This document shows, piece by piece, positions 46,759 through 55,679 of a DNA stretch of 64,000 bases. The notes beneath the pieces were generated by a model, which saw only the letters and a list, made by a program, of their open reading frames with translations, did not search any database and was not told where the DNA came from. Source of the DNA: an uncultured Flavobacteriales bacterium (lineage in GTDB: Bacteria > Bacteroidota > Bacteroidia > Flavobacteriales > BACL11); the NCBI GenBank assembly GCA_913063045.1, contig CAJXYM010000002.1, forward strand, positions 47,825 to 111,824, written 5' to 3'. The translations under genes and the position numbers were made by a program. Position 1 is the first letter of the stretch, and every line of letters begins with the position of its first letter.

Positions 46759-48810
46759 TTAATTTTCAAGTAAATATTTAATTTTACTTGCAATTTTATT
46801 AGCGTTTGGTAACATATTATCTTCTAATATTGAGTTTAGTGGAATTGCTGGAAGGTTCTCTGAACCAATAACTTGTATCGCATTATCTAAATAATTAAAA
46901 CATTCTTGTGAAACTTGGGAAGCTAAAGCTTGAGCGAATGAATTATTTGATGGCTCTTCACTTATAACGATACATTTTCCATGAATTTTAACTCTTTCAT
47001 ATATTAATTCATTATCTATAGGGAATAGGGTTCTTAGATCAATTATTTCTATTTGATTATCAAATTTTTTAGCGGCACTCTTTGACCAATAGACACCCAT
47101 TCCATATGTTATTATACATATACTCTCACCATTATCAATTTTCTCTTGTGAGGCTTGAGTAATAATATTTCCTTTACCAAATGGTAAGATGTAATCCTTA
47201 TCAGGCTCTATTGTTTTGGTATCTTCAGTACCCGTCATTTTACCCCAATACAAACCTTTATGCTCTAATATTACCACAGGATTTGGATCATAGTAAGCAG
47301 ATTTCATAATCCCCTTAAGATCTGCTGCATTAGAAGGGTAGGCAATTTTTATTCCTTTAATATTAGTAAGTATTGATTCAATTGAAGAGGAATGATATGG
47401 TCCTCCACTTCCGTATGCTCCACATGGGACTCTTATGATGTTACTAATAGGCCATTTACCATTCGATAAATAATAGGATCTACTTACCTCAGTAAATAGT
47501 TGATTTAATCCTGGCCATATATAGTCTGCAAATTGAATTTCTACTATAGGCTTTAGTCCTACTGCAGACATTCCTACTGTACTTCCAATTATAAATGCTT
47601 CTTGAATAGGAGTATTAAAAACTCTTTCTTTCCCAAAAGTTTTCCCCAATGTTGCTGCTTCTCTAAATACTCCCCCTAGTCGTTCACCTACATCTTGTCC
47701 ATATAATAAACATTCAGGATGATCTTCCATTAATTCTTTTATAGCAAATATTGCTGCATCAACCATAAATATTTTTTCTTTATTTTTTGACTCTCTATTA
47801 CCTTTCTCTTTAACTATTGGAGTTGGAGCAAAATCATATTTAAATAAATCTTCTGGTTTTGGATCTGAAGCATTTAATGCTTTTTCAAAATCTGTCTTTA
47901 CCTGTTTATTAACTGTTTCCTCAATGCTTTTTAATTCTTTTAAATTAAAATTATTTTCTAATAATAATTTTTTAATCTTTGGAAACGGATCATTTAACAT
48001 AGCTTCTTTTAAATCATCTCTGTACCATTCCATTCTAACACCTGAGGTATGATGATTTAATAAAGGGACCTTAGCATGAACTAATATTGGAATGCTTTTT
48101 TCTCTTATTTCATTTATTGCTTTTTCAATCGTTTGAAATGATTCATTAAAATCTGTTCCATCTATAGAATAACTCTTAATTCCAAATCCTGAAGCATATT
48201 GTGCAGCATTTACAGCTCTTGTTTCAGAGGAATGAGCAGAGATATCCCATTCATTATCTTGAACTAAATATAGTATAGGTAATTTTTTTAGAGATGCCAT
48301 TTGAAATGCTTCTGATACTTCTCCTTCTGTGATAGAAGCATCTCCAAATGAACATACTACTATTGGTGTATTATTTGCTCCTAGATTATTATTCTTTTTG
48401 TATTGTAAGCCTAATGCTATTCCGGTAGTAGGTATTGCTTGCATACCTGTTGCAGAAGATTGATGGATAATTTTAGGCATATCATCCCTGTTTAGGGATG
48501 GATGACAATAATAAGTTCTTCCCCCTGAAAATGGGTCTTCTTTTTTACACATCAGCTGAAGCATAAGCTCATACGGGGTAATTCCTAGACCTAAAAGAAT
48601 AGAATCGTCTCTATAATATGGAGAAACCCAATCTTGATTTTTTAATTGAAGTGATAATGCAAGTTGAATAACTTCATGACCTTTAGAAGTAGCATGTACA
48701 TACTTTGAGGTTATTTCTTTATTTTTTTCATAAATATCACTTAAAGATCTAGCAGTACATATTAATGTATATGCTTTTTTAAGTATGGCTGGTGAAATAC
48801 CTTTTTTCAC
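46759..48810 (-). CDS. Fused alpha/beta 2-oxoacid dehydrogenase E1 (ThDP-dependent)
   Basis: A 683-residue protein. Residues about 1-320 match the E1 alpha subunit, with the ThDP motif SFGDASITEGEVSEAFQMA to LVQDNEWDIS near 153-190. Residues about 345-683 match the beta subunit, with EAFIIGSTVGMSAVGLKPIVEIQFADYIWP and GGPYHSSSIES. The GDG/N residues of the alpha motif read GDA and QDN. The single-chain fusion is known for branched-chain 2-oxoacid dehydrogenase-type enzymes, which decarboxylate 2-oxoacids and acylate E2. No E2 or E3 gene lies here. It is the last gene of the paa operon, starting directly after the hydratase-like gene; a role in feeding or draining acyl-CoA intermediates is inference. 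Confidence 0.85.
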   Translation of the reverse strand: MKKGISPAILKKAYTLICTARSLSDIYEKNKEITSKYVHATSKGHEVIQLALSLQLKNQDWVSPYYRDDSILLGLGITPYELMLQLMCKKEDPFSGGRTYYCHPSLNRDDMPKIIHQSSATGMQAIPTTGIALGLQYKKNNNLGANNTPIVVCSFGDASITEGEVSEAFQMASLKKLPILYLVQDNEWDISAHSSETRAVNAAQYASGFGIKSYSIDGTDFNESFQTIEKAINEIREKSIPILVHAKVPLLNHHTSGVRMEWYRDDLKEAMLNDPFPKIKKLLLENNFNLKELKSIEETVNKQVKTDFEKALNASDPKPEDLFKYDFAPTPIVKEKGNRESKNKEKIFMVDAAIFAIKELMEDHPECLLYGQDVGERLGGVFREAATLGKTFGKERVFNTPIQEAFIIGSTVGMSAVGLKPIVEIQFADYIWPGLNQLFTEVSRSYYLSNGKWPISNIIRVPCGAYGSGGPYHSSSIESILTNIKGIKIAYPSNAADLKGIMKSAYYDPNPVVILEHKGLYWGKMTGTEDTKTIEPDKDYILPFGKGNIITQASQEKIDNGESICIITYGMGVYWSKSAAKKFDNQIEIIDLRTLFPIDNELIYERVKIHGKCIVISEEPSNNSFAQALASQVSQECFNYLDNAIQVIGSENLPAIPLNSILEDNMLPNANKIASKIKYLLEN

Positions 48811-49566
48811 TTACTTGTTCTTGAATTTTGCAATTGCTTCTTTAGTGAAGTTAGATAAGACAAGTTCTCCGCTATATTCAGCCCTTTCTTCTAATAAACT
48901 ATCCCAGTGTATATGTTTCTCCCAGAAAACTTCTTTAAGTTTTTTCATTGCAGCTGGGTTAGATTTTATAAGTTTAGTAGCTAAATTATTTATAGAAATA
49001 TCCATTTCTTCAGTACTTTCAAAGACTTCAGCATAAATACCTTTTTCTCTAGCCCAATTTGCATCAAACCATTTTGTTGCATTTACTGAAAGTTGTGAAT
49101 AAGCAGAAAGACCTGATTTTCTTTCTACAGCAGGACCTACTACAAATGGACCTATTCCTACCGCCAATTCACTTAACTTAATTGACGCATATTTTGTAGC
49201 ATAGCAATAATCAACTGCACAGGCCATTCCAACGCCTCCACCAACTGCTTTTCCTTGTACTCTTCCAATAATTAATTTAGGACATTTTCTTGCAGCATTA
49301 ATTACATTAGCAAAGCCCATGAAAAATTTTTTCCCCTCTATTTTATTGCTGATATTAGTAAGTTCCTCAAATGAAGCGCCTGCACAAAAAGCTCTTTCTC
49401 CTTTACTTTTTATAATAATTATCTTTATAAGATCATTAGTACCACATTCTTTTATGGTTAATGCTAGTTTATTTAAAATTTTAGAAGGCAGAGAGTTACT
49501 TTGAGGATGATAAAACTCTATTTCTCCAATATTATTTTTTATTTCAAGTGTTACTGATCCTTCCAT
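48811..49566 (-). CDS. Enoyl-CoA hydratase/isomerase family protein
   Basis: A 251-residue crotonase-fold protein. The oxyanion-hole segments are AFCAGASFEEL at about 60 and GRVQGKAVGGGVGMACAVDY at about 100. The first catalytic glutamate of hydratases (GGGCE pattern) is replaced by Gly (GGGVG), while the second, SELAVGIGP, is kept. This makes a true hydratase less certain and an isomerase or other crotonase reaction possible. It is in the paa operon between the PKD protein and the fused E1, starting one base after the PKD start codon. It may fill the PaaF role, but the missing Glu argues against that. Confidence 0.82.
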   Translation of the reverse strand: MEGSVTLEIKNNIGEIEFYHPQSNSLPSKILNKLALTIKECGTNDLIKIIIIKSKGERAFCAGASFEELTNISNKIEGKKFFMGFANVINAARKCPKLIIGRVQGKAVGGGVGMACAVDYCYATKYASIKLSELAVGIGPFVVGPAVERKSGLSAYSQLSVNATKWFDANWAREKGIYAEVFESTEEMDISINNLATKLIKSNPAAMKKLKEVFWEKHIHWDSLLEERAEYSGELVLSNFTKEAIAKFKNK

Positions 49567-50274
49567 TTATTCAATTGTTATTTTCTTTTCAATAGTTCCG
49601 TCATCATAGAAAATTATATTAATATTATTTTTATGATTATTGGTCTTTTTACCAGTAATATCTAATACTCTTTCTATTTTTTTATTGTTAATACTATAAT
49701 TAGATATATTACTAACACAAGAATCTACGACTACTGCTTTAACAATTGAATCGGCACAGTTTTTATCATCCTTTATATTAAATCCAACCATGTATGTTCC
49801 AGCAGCTAAGAATGTATATGAAGTTACAGGATTTACTGAAACACCCACTCCATCAAACTGATAGAACCAATAAACTATTGATGGTGCTGGTGTAGAAGCA
49901 TCAGCAAAATTTGTTGGTGTTCCCGAGCATACAATATCAGAAACAAAATCAGCTGTTGGAAGACAAAATACTTCTGCTTGTAATGTTATATCATCAGAAA
50001 AACCATCTGCATCAGTAACAGTTAATGTAATATCGTATAAGCTACAGTTATTAAATAAATATGAGTCACTAGATTGAGTAGAAAAAATGGATCCATTAAC
50101 TTCCCAACTCCAACTTACAATTGGGGAATTAGTATTTGGGTCTGGAGTTGAAAAATCATTTACAGGCAGTTGTTGACCTAGACAGACATCACTAAATATA
50201 AAGAACGCTGTTGGGCCTTGAGCCATCGTTAATATAGGTAAAGATAAACTAAGTATAAGTAGTAATTTTTTCAT
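49567..50274 (-). CDS. Exported PKD-domain protein with T9SS-like tail
   Basis: A 235-residue protein with a signal peptide (MKKLLLILSLSLPILTMAQ). Two PKD/Ig-like domains (about 20-105 and 108-188) contain VSWSWEVNG and YWFYQFDG, followed by YDITLTVTD and GTYMVGFNIKD. The short C-terminal block is RVLDITGKKTN, then IIFYDDGTIEKKITIE. This tail resembles a short type IX secretion C-terminus. The gene sits inside the paa operon, four bases after paaZ and directly before a crotonase gene. An exported adhesive-type protein in an otherwise cytosolic catabolic operon is unusual. The function is unknown. Confidence 0.8.
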   Translation of the reverse strand: MKKLLLILSLSLPILTMAQGPTAFFIFSDVCLGQQLPVNDFSTPDPNTNSPIVSWSWEVNGSIFSTQSSDSYLFNNCSLYDITLTVTDADGFSDDITLQAEVFCLPTADFVSDIVCSGTPTNFADASTPAPSIVYWFYQFDGVGVSVNPVTSYTFLAAGTYMVGFNIKDDKNCADSIVKAVVVDSCVSNISNYSINNKKIERVLDITGKKTNNHKNNINIIFYDDGTIEKKITIE

Positions 50275-50278
50275 GTTT

Positions 50279-52318
50279 TTAATTTAATTTTTTAACCATA
50301 GTTAAAATTGTAGCTAACATAACTGTATCTCCTTCATCATCATAAACATCTACAAGAAATTTTACAATTCCTTTTGAAATATCATCATCTTCTCTTTTCT
50401 CTTGAACAATTTTTTCTTTTGCTGTGAATCTAACTCCAATTGTTGTACCTGGGTAAACAGGCTTAATAAATCTACATTCATCAATCCCATAATTTAATAA
50501 TACAGGACCTTTTGAGGGTTCAACAAATAATCCAGCAGCTTTAGACATAATAAAATATCCGTGAGCAACTCTCTCGGTAAATATAGTTCCTTCTAATGAG
50601 TTTTCGTCCATGTGTGCATAAAATCTATCTCCACTGAGCTCAGCAAAATTTTCAATATCATTTAATGTTACTAAATGTTTTTCAGTGATTACAGTATCTC
50701 CAATTACTATTTCTTCAAAATGTTTTTTAAATACGTGTTTCCCATTTGTTGACTGAGATGCTCCATATTGATATTGTTTAGTAATTGCAGAAATTGTACT
50801 TGGATGACCTTGAATTGCAGTTCTTTGTAAATAATGAAGAATCCCTCTTTTGCCTCCCATCTCTTCTCCTCCTCCAGCTCTTCCAGGCCCACCATGTTTA
50901 AGCAGTGGCATTGGAGAGCCATGGCCAGTACTTTCTTTTGCACAAGATTCATTTAAAATTAATATTCTTCCATGCATTGAGGCTGATCCTAAAACAAATT
51001 CTTCAGCAATTTTCATGTCTTCTGTTACAATTGAGCATACTAATGAGCCTTTACCCATTCTAGCAATTTTTACTGCTTCATTAATATCAGAGTAGGGCAT
51101 TATCGTTGCTACAGGACCAAATATTTCTATTTCATGACAATCTAATTTTGTCAAAGGACTTTCGTTTAAAAATAAAATAGGAGAAATAAATGCTCCTTTT
51201 TCTTTATCGGCACCTATAACTTTAAAATCATTCTTATTTCCGTAAACAATACTTTGTGTTTCTTCTAATTTGCTAATATTATTTAAGACATCTTTTCTTT
51301 GATCTAAACCTGCTAATGGACCCATTCTTACACCCTCACTTTGTGGATCTCCTATTGTTGTTTTATCTAATCTTTTACCTAAAGCAATATATACATCTTC
51401 TATAAATTCTTGAGGTACTATTATTCTTCGAATTGCAGTACATTTTTGTCCAGCTTTAACTGTCATTTCTCTTTGAACTTCTTTAATAAAAATATCAAAA
51501 TTTATAGAACCTGGTATAGAATCTTTACCTAAAATTGAGCAGTTTAATGAATCTGCTTCCATGTTAAATGGAATAGAGTTTTCAATAATATTTTTATTTG
51601 CTTTTAATTTTTTACCTGTAGATGCACTTCCTGTAAATGTTATTACATCTTCTGATAATGCATGATCAATAATTCCATGCGCAGAACCACATATCAGCTG
51701 AAGAGAACCTTCAGGGATAATTTTAGAAGCAACAATTTCTCTTACCATTAATTCTGTTAAATAGCATGTTATAGTTGCTGGTTTTACTATTGCAGGAACA
51801 CCTGCCATTAGGTTAACAGATATTTTTTCTAGCATACCCCAAATAGGAAAGTTATATGCATTTATATGTATACTAACTCCTTCTTTTGGGACCATAATAT
51901 GATGTCCTATAAATGTGCCATTTGGTGATAATTTTGCAGCCTGTCCATCTATATAATAGGGTAGGTCTGGAAATTCTTTTCTTAATGATGCATTAGTAAA
52001 TATATTTCCAATTCCACCTTCAATATCTATCCATGAATCAAGCTTAGTTGCTCCTGTAAATGAACTTGTAGAATAAAACTTATTTTTTATTGAGTGTAGA
52101 TGAAGAGCAAGTTTTTTTAACATTAATCCTCTTTCCTGAAAAGTCATTTTTCTTAACGCTGGTCCTCCGATCTCTCTAGCATAATTCATCATACTTGAAA
52201 AATCTAGCCCTTTGCTTGACGCAGAAGTGATTTGTTCCCCATTTACAGCATTATATAACGCTGTTCCATCACCATCACCCTTTATCCAGTTTCCTAATGC
52301 ATAATTTTCATTTATCAT
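50279..52318 (-). CDS. paaZ: Oxepin-CoA hydrolase / semialdehyde dehydrogenase PaaZ
   Basis: A 679-residue bifunctional enzyme. Residues about 1-520 are an aldehyde dehydrogenase, with Glu254 and the catalytic Cys293 in GQKCTAIRR, equivalent to Glu256 and Cys295 of E. coli PaaZ. Residues about 535-679 are a MaoC-type hydratase with ELSGDRFYAHMDE. The MaoC part opens the seven-membered oxepin-CoA ring, and the dehydrogenase part oxidises the resulting aldehyde to 3-oxo-5,6-dehydrosuberyl-CoA. It overlaps paaY by four bases and is followed four bases later by the PKD gene. Confidence 0.95.
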   Translation of the reverse strand: MINENYALGNWIKGDGDGTALYNAVNGEQITSASSKGLDFSSMMNYAREIGGPALRKMTFQERGLMLKKLALHLHSIKNKFYSTSSFTGATKLDSWIDIEGGIGNIFTNASLRKEFPDLPYYIDGQAAKLSPNGTFIGHHIMVPKEGVSIHINAYNFPIWGMLEKISVNLMAGVPAIVKPATITCYLTELMVREIVASKIIPEGSLQLICGSAHGIIDHALSEDVITFTGSASTGKKLKANKNIIENSIPFNMEADSLNCSILGKDSIPGSINFDIFIKEVQREMTVKAGQKCTAIRRIIVPQEFIEDVYIALGKRLDKTTIGDPQSEGVRMGPLAGLDQRKDVLNNISKLEETQSIVYGNKNDFKVIGADKEKGAFISPILFLNESPLTKLDCHEIEIFGPVATIMPYSDINEAVKIARMGKGSLVCSIVTEDMKIAEEFVLGSASMHGRILILNESCAKESTGHGSPMPLLKHGGPGRAGGGEEMGGKRGILHYLQRTAIQGHPSTISAITKQYQYGASQSTNGKHVFKKHFEEIVIGDTVITEKHLVTLNDIENFAELSGDRFYAHMDENSLEGTIFTERVAHGYFIMSKAAGLFVEPSKGPVLLNYGIDECRFIKPVYPGTTIGVRFTAKEKIVQEKREDDDISKGIVKFLVDVYDDEGDTVMLATILTMVKKLN

Positions 52319-52908
52319 CTACTTGTTTTTTTCCATGTTTCAAAAGTTATATCTTGTTTTTTTCTATCTTTTTCTATTTTTAAAAGAGGTTTGCATTCTT
52401 TCATAATTGTTTTGCATTCTTGAGGAAGTTTATGATATAGCTCAGTTCCTTTTGATTTCCAACGAATCATCTTATCAGATACTTCTCCATTAATTTTAGC
52501 AGGATTACCCATTACTATTTTTCGATCTTCAATAATACTTTCTGCTTTAAGGAATGAAAGGGCTCCAATAATACATTCATTTCCTATTACACAATCATCC
52601 ATAATCACTGCATTCATTCCTATTAAACTATTTTTCCCTATAGTTGCTCCATGAACAATAGCCCCATGACCTATATGAGCATTTTCTTTTAGAAAGACAT
52701 TTTTTCCAGGAAAAATATGAATAATACAATTATCCTGAATATTACAACCATCACTAATATTTACTTGGCCCCAATCTCCTCGAATAGATGCACCTGGACC
52801 AACATAAACATTTTTTCCAATAATAACATTTCCTATAATTGTGGCTTCTTTATGAATGAAAGAAGAACTATCAATTACAGGCTTTAGTCCATTAAATTCA
52901 TAAATCAT
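52315..52908 (-). CDS. paaY: PaaY-type hexapeptide thioesterase
   Basis: A 197-residue left-handed beta-helix protein with repeated hexapeptide turns (IIGNVIIGKNVYVGPGASIRGDWG, GHGAIVHGATIGKNSLIGMNAVI), as in gamma-carbonic anhydrase-fold proteins. The metal-binding His residues are seen at about 80-90 (HIGHGAIVHGA). It matches PaaY by the DWGQVNISDGCNIQDNCIIHIFPG segment and by its position between paaJ and paaZ. PaaY hydrolyses dead-end CoA thioesters of the pathway. It overlaps paaJ by four bases and paaZ by four bases. Confidence 0.9.
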   Translation of the reverse strand: MIYEFNGLKPVIDSSSFIHKEATIIGNVIIGKNVYVGPGASIRGDWGQVNISDGCNIQDNCIIHIFPGKNVFLKENAHIGHGAIVHGATIGKNSLIGMNAVIMDDCVIGNECIIGALSFLKAESIIEDRKIVMGNPAKINGEVSDKMIRWKSKGTELYHKLPQECKTIMKECKPLLKIEKDRKKQDITFETWKKTSR

Positions 52909-54110
52909 ATCTGCGTGTTTTCAATTATCGTAGCATATCCTTGCCCAACACCTATACACATTGCTATTAAAGCATATTTTTTTTCACTTCTTTTTAACTC
53001 TAAGGCAGCTGCATGAATTATTCTAGTTCCACTAACTCCTAAAGGATGGCCTAGTGCTATCGCTCCACCATTTGAGTTTATTCTTCTATCATCATCCTTT
53101 AAACCAAGTTCTCTAATACAAGCTAGAGCTTGAGCAGAAAATGCTTCATTAATTTCTATTACATCAATTTCTTTTAATGTTAATTTAGCTTTTTCTAAAG
53201 CTTTTAGAGAAGCTTTTACAGGACCTATACCCATAATCTTAGGTTCAACGCCTATAACTGCTGAGGAAACTATCCTAGCTAGAGGAGTTAATTTGTGTTT
53301 AGCTAAAGCATTTTCAGAGGCAATAAGCATAGCAGCAGCACCATCATTTAATCCTGAAGAATTGCCTGCAGTAACAGAACCTTTTTCTTTAAATGCTGGT
53401 CTTAATTTTGCTAGTAACTCTAATGTTGTATTGGGTTTAATAAATTCATCATTAGAAAAAATTATGTCCTCTTTTTTTCTTTGAGGAATAATGACTGAAA
53501 TAATTTCTTCTTTAAATTTACCATCGCACTGTGCTTGATAAGCCTTCATATGAGAGTTATATGCAAATTTATCTTGATCCTCTCTTGAAATATTATATTT
53601 TTCTACAAGATTTTCTGCAGTTTTACCCATACTATCAGTGCCATATAATTCTTTCATTTTTGGGTTTGTAAAACGCCAGCCAAATGAAGAGTCAAACATT
53701 TGAGAATCTCTGCCAAAAGCTGTTGAAGCTTTTGACATGACCCAAGGCCCTCTAGTCATATTCTCTACACCTCCAGAAATAAACAGATCTCCATCTCCTG
53801 ACTGGATAGCTCTATGGGCTTGTATTACAGCTGACATTCCAGATGCACATAGTCTATTTACAGTTTCTCCAGGAACAGAAAATGGTAAGCCAGCTAATAA
53901 TAAGGACATTCTTGCAATATTTCTATTATCTTCTCCTGCTTGATTAGCACATCCAATAATTACATCATCAATTAATTTTGGCTCTAAAGAGTTTCTTTTG
54001 ATCAATTCTCTAATTGTTAAAGCAGATAAATCATCCGTTCTAACATCTTTTAATGTTCCTCCAAAGTTTCCGATAGGAGTTCTTACAGCGTCAATTATAT
54101 ATGTATTCAT
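52905..54110 (-). CDS. paaJ: 3-oxoadipyl-CoA / 3-oxo-5,6-dehydrosuberyl-CoA thiolase
   Basis: A 401-residue thiolase that cleaves the two beta-keto intermediates of phenylacetate breakdown to acetyl-CoA and succinyl-CoA (with other steps). The ATG at 54110 gives the conserved start MNTYIIDAVRTPIGNFGG; the ATG at 54125 would overlap paaI. The acyl-Cys is in VNRLCASGMSAV at about 85-91, the His in NGGAIALGHPLGVSGTR at about 350-360, and the C-terminal Cys in MCIGVGQGYATI. This is a full thiolase of normal length. Confidence 0.94.
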   Translation of the reverse strand: MNTYIIDAVRTPIGNFGGTLKDVRTDDLSALTIRELIKRNSLEPKLIDDVIIGCANQAGEDNRNIARMSLLLAGLPFSVPGETVNRLCASGMSAVIQAHRAIQSGDGDLFISGGVENMTRGPWVMSKASTAFGRDSQMFDSSFGWRFTNPKMKELYGTDSMGKTAENLVEKYNISREDQDKFAYNSHMKAYQAQCDGKFKEEIISVIIPQRKKEDIIFSNDEFIKPNTTLELLAKLRPAFKEKGSVTAGNSSGLNDGAAAMLIASENALAKHKLTPLARIVSSAVIGVEPKIMGIGPVKASLKALEKAKLTLKEIDVIEINEAFSAQALACIRELGLKDDDRRINSNGGAIALGHPLGVSGTRIIHAAALELKRSEKKYALIAMCIGVGQGYATIIENTQI

Positions 54111-54115
54111 TTTTT

Positions 54116-54526
54116 TTAATTCCAATTTTTTTCTGAAAAGTAAACTGTTCCTTTAAAATAAGCTACTGCTAAATTTTCTTGATTAGTAATTGTTATAGAA
54201 TATAATCCAGTCTTATTTGTTTTGTTCAACTCATTAGTTTCTGCTATTAAAGTATCATGATTATTAACTTTTTTAATGTGAGATATTGAAGTTTCTATTG
54301 ATACTGCTTTTTTTCCATAAGAATTAGCAGCAAAAGCTAATGCACTATCTGCTAAAGAATACGAAATACCTCCATGAGCAATAGAAAAACCATTTAACAT
54401 ACTTTCATTAACTTTTAAGCTTATTTTACAATATCCCTCATGCAAATCAATAATATTAATTTCTAGCCAAGAGCTAAAAGAATCATTTTTTAACATTTTA
54501 TCAACTATTTCTTTCGCATTTAACAT
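54116..54526 (-). CDS. paaI: PaaI hotdog thioesterase
   Basis: A 136-residue hotdog-fold thioesterase. The active-site helix segment is NGFSIAHGGISYSLADSALAFAANS at about 45-69, where the Asp of SLADSA is catalytic. It hydrolyses aberrant hydroxyphenylacetyl-CoA and protects the pathway. The ATG overlaps the paaH stop by one base. Confidence 0.92.
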   Translation of the reverse strand: MLNAKEIVDKMLKNDSFSSWLEINIIDLHEGYCKISLKVNESMLNGFSIAHGGISYSLADSALAFAANSYGKKAVSIETSISHIKKVNNHDTLIAETNELNKTNKTGLYSITITNQENLAVAYFKGTVYFSEKNWN

Positions 54527-55677
54527 TAAAAGAATTTTTTATTTTCCTTAGACATTTCTTTTAAAATAGGAGAGGGTCTGTATCTATCTTCACAATATTT
54601 TTTATTTAATTCTTCTAATATTTTAAGAATATTGTTAATGCCTATCTCATCTGCCCATTTTAATAAACCTTTTGGATAATTTACCCCTTTAATCATAGCT
54701 AAATCAATATCTTTTTTGGATGCAATATTAAAAAATAAAGCATCCGCAGCTTCATTTACCAACATGGCTAATACTCTTAAAACAATATTTTTTGCAAGAT
54801 CTCTATCTTGATTTATATTTTTAATTGCTGGGTTTTTATAATCATAGAACCCTTTTCCAGACTTTCTGCCTAAATAGCCAGCTTCCATCAATCTTTTTTG
54901 AGTAAAAGATGGTTTATATCTGGGATCATAATAGAATTCTTTAAAGACTGTTTCAGTAACTGTATAGTTGATATCATTTCCTATATAATCCATTAACTCA
55001 AAAGGACCCATTTTAAATCCTCCTATTTCTTTTAATGCCCAATCAATAGTCTCAAAATTTGCAACAGATTCTTCATAAATCCTTAGCGATTCTCCATAAA
55101 ATGGTCTAGCTACTCTGTTAACTATAAAACCTGGGGTGTCTTTTGCAATTACTACAGTTTTTCCTAGATCTGTCAAGAGATTTTTTGCTTTTTCTTTTAT
55201 GTTTTTGGAAGTTTGAATAGCAGGTATTACTTCAACTAAAGGCATTAAATTAGCTGGGTTAAAAAAGTGCATTCCTATAAACCTTTCACTATTTTTACAA
55301 GAACTTGCTAATAAAGCTATAGACAAAGAAGATGTGTTTGAAGCAATAATACATTCTTCATTTACTATTTTTTCAATTTTATTAAATACATCTTTTTTAA
55401 TATTTAAATCCTCAATAATTGCTTCAATAACTAAATCAGATGATTTAATTTTATTTAAATCTTCTGTAAAATGTATTTTATTAATAATACTATTATAAAC
55501 TTCATTACTATACTTTCCTTTACTCACTAGCTTCTCTAATAAATTGCATAGTTTTTCTTCACCATTTTTTAATGCTAATTTTGAGGAGTCATAAACTATA
55601 ACATCTTGTTTTTTTTCAGCAAAGAAATGAGCAATTCCAATGCCCATAGTTCCTGCTCCAATTACACTTACCCTCAT
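54526..55677 (-). CDS. paaH: 3-hydroxyadipyl-CoA dehydrogenase
   Basis: A 383-residue NAD-dependent 3-hydroxyacyl-CoA dehydrogenase. The N-terminal Rossmann motif is VSVIGAGTMGIGIAHFFAEK. The catalytic residues lie in ASNTSSLSIALLAS and GMHFFNPANLMPLVEVIPA, and the C-terminal domain has FIVNRVARPFYGES and GYLGRKSGKGFYDY. At 383 residues it carries a second partial C-terminal domain, typical of PaaH-like enzymes, though some family members reach about 475 residues. It oxidises 3-hydroxyadipyl-CoA before thiolysis by PaaJ. It follows paaG by three bases. Confidence 0.93.
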   Translation of the reverse strand: MRVSVIGAGTMGIGIAHFFAEKKQDVIVYDSSKLALKNGEEKLCNLLEKLVSKGKYSNEVYNSIINKIHFTEDLNKIKSSDLVIEAIIEDLNIKKDVFNKIEKIVNEECIIASNTSSLSIALLASSCKNSERFIGMHFFNPANLMPLVEVIPAIQTSKNIKEKAKNLLTDLGKTVVIAKDTPGFIVNRVARPFYGESLRIYEESVANFETIDWALKEIGGFKMGPFELMDYIGNDINYTVTETVFKEFYYDPRYKPSFTQKRLMEAGYLGRKSGKGFYDYKNPAIKNINQDRDLAKNIVLRVLAMLVNEAADALFFNIASKKDIDLAMIKGVNYPKGLLKWADEIGINNILKILEELNKKYCEDRYRPSPILKEMSKENKKFF

Positions 55678-55679
55678 GT

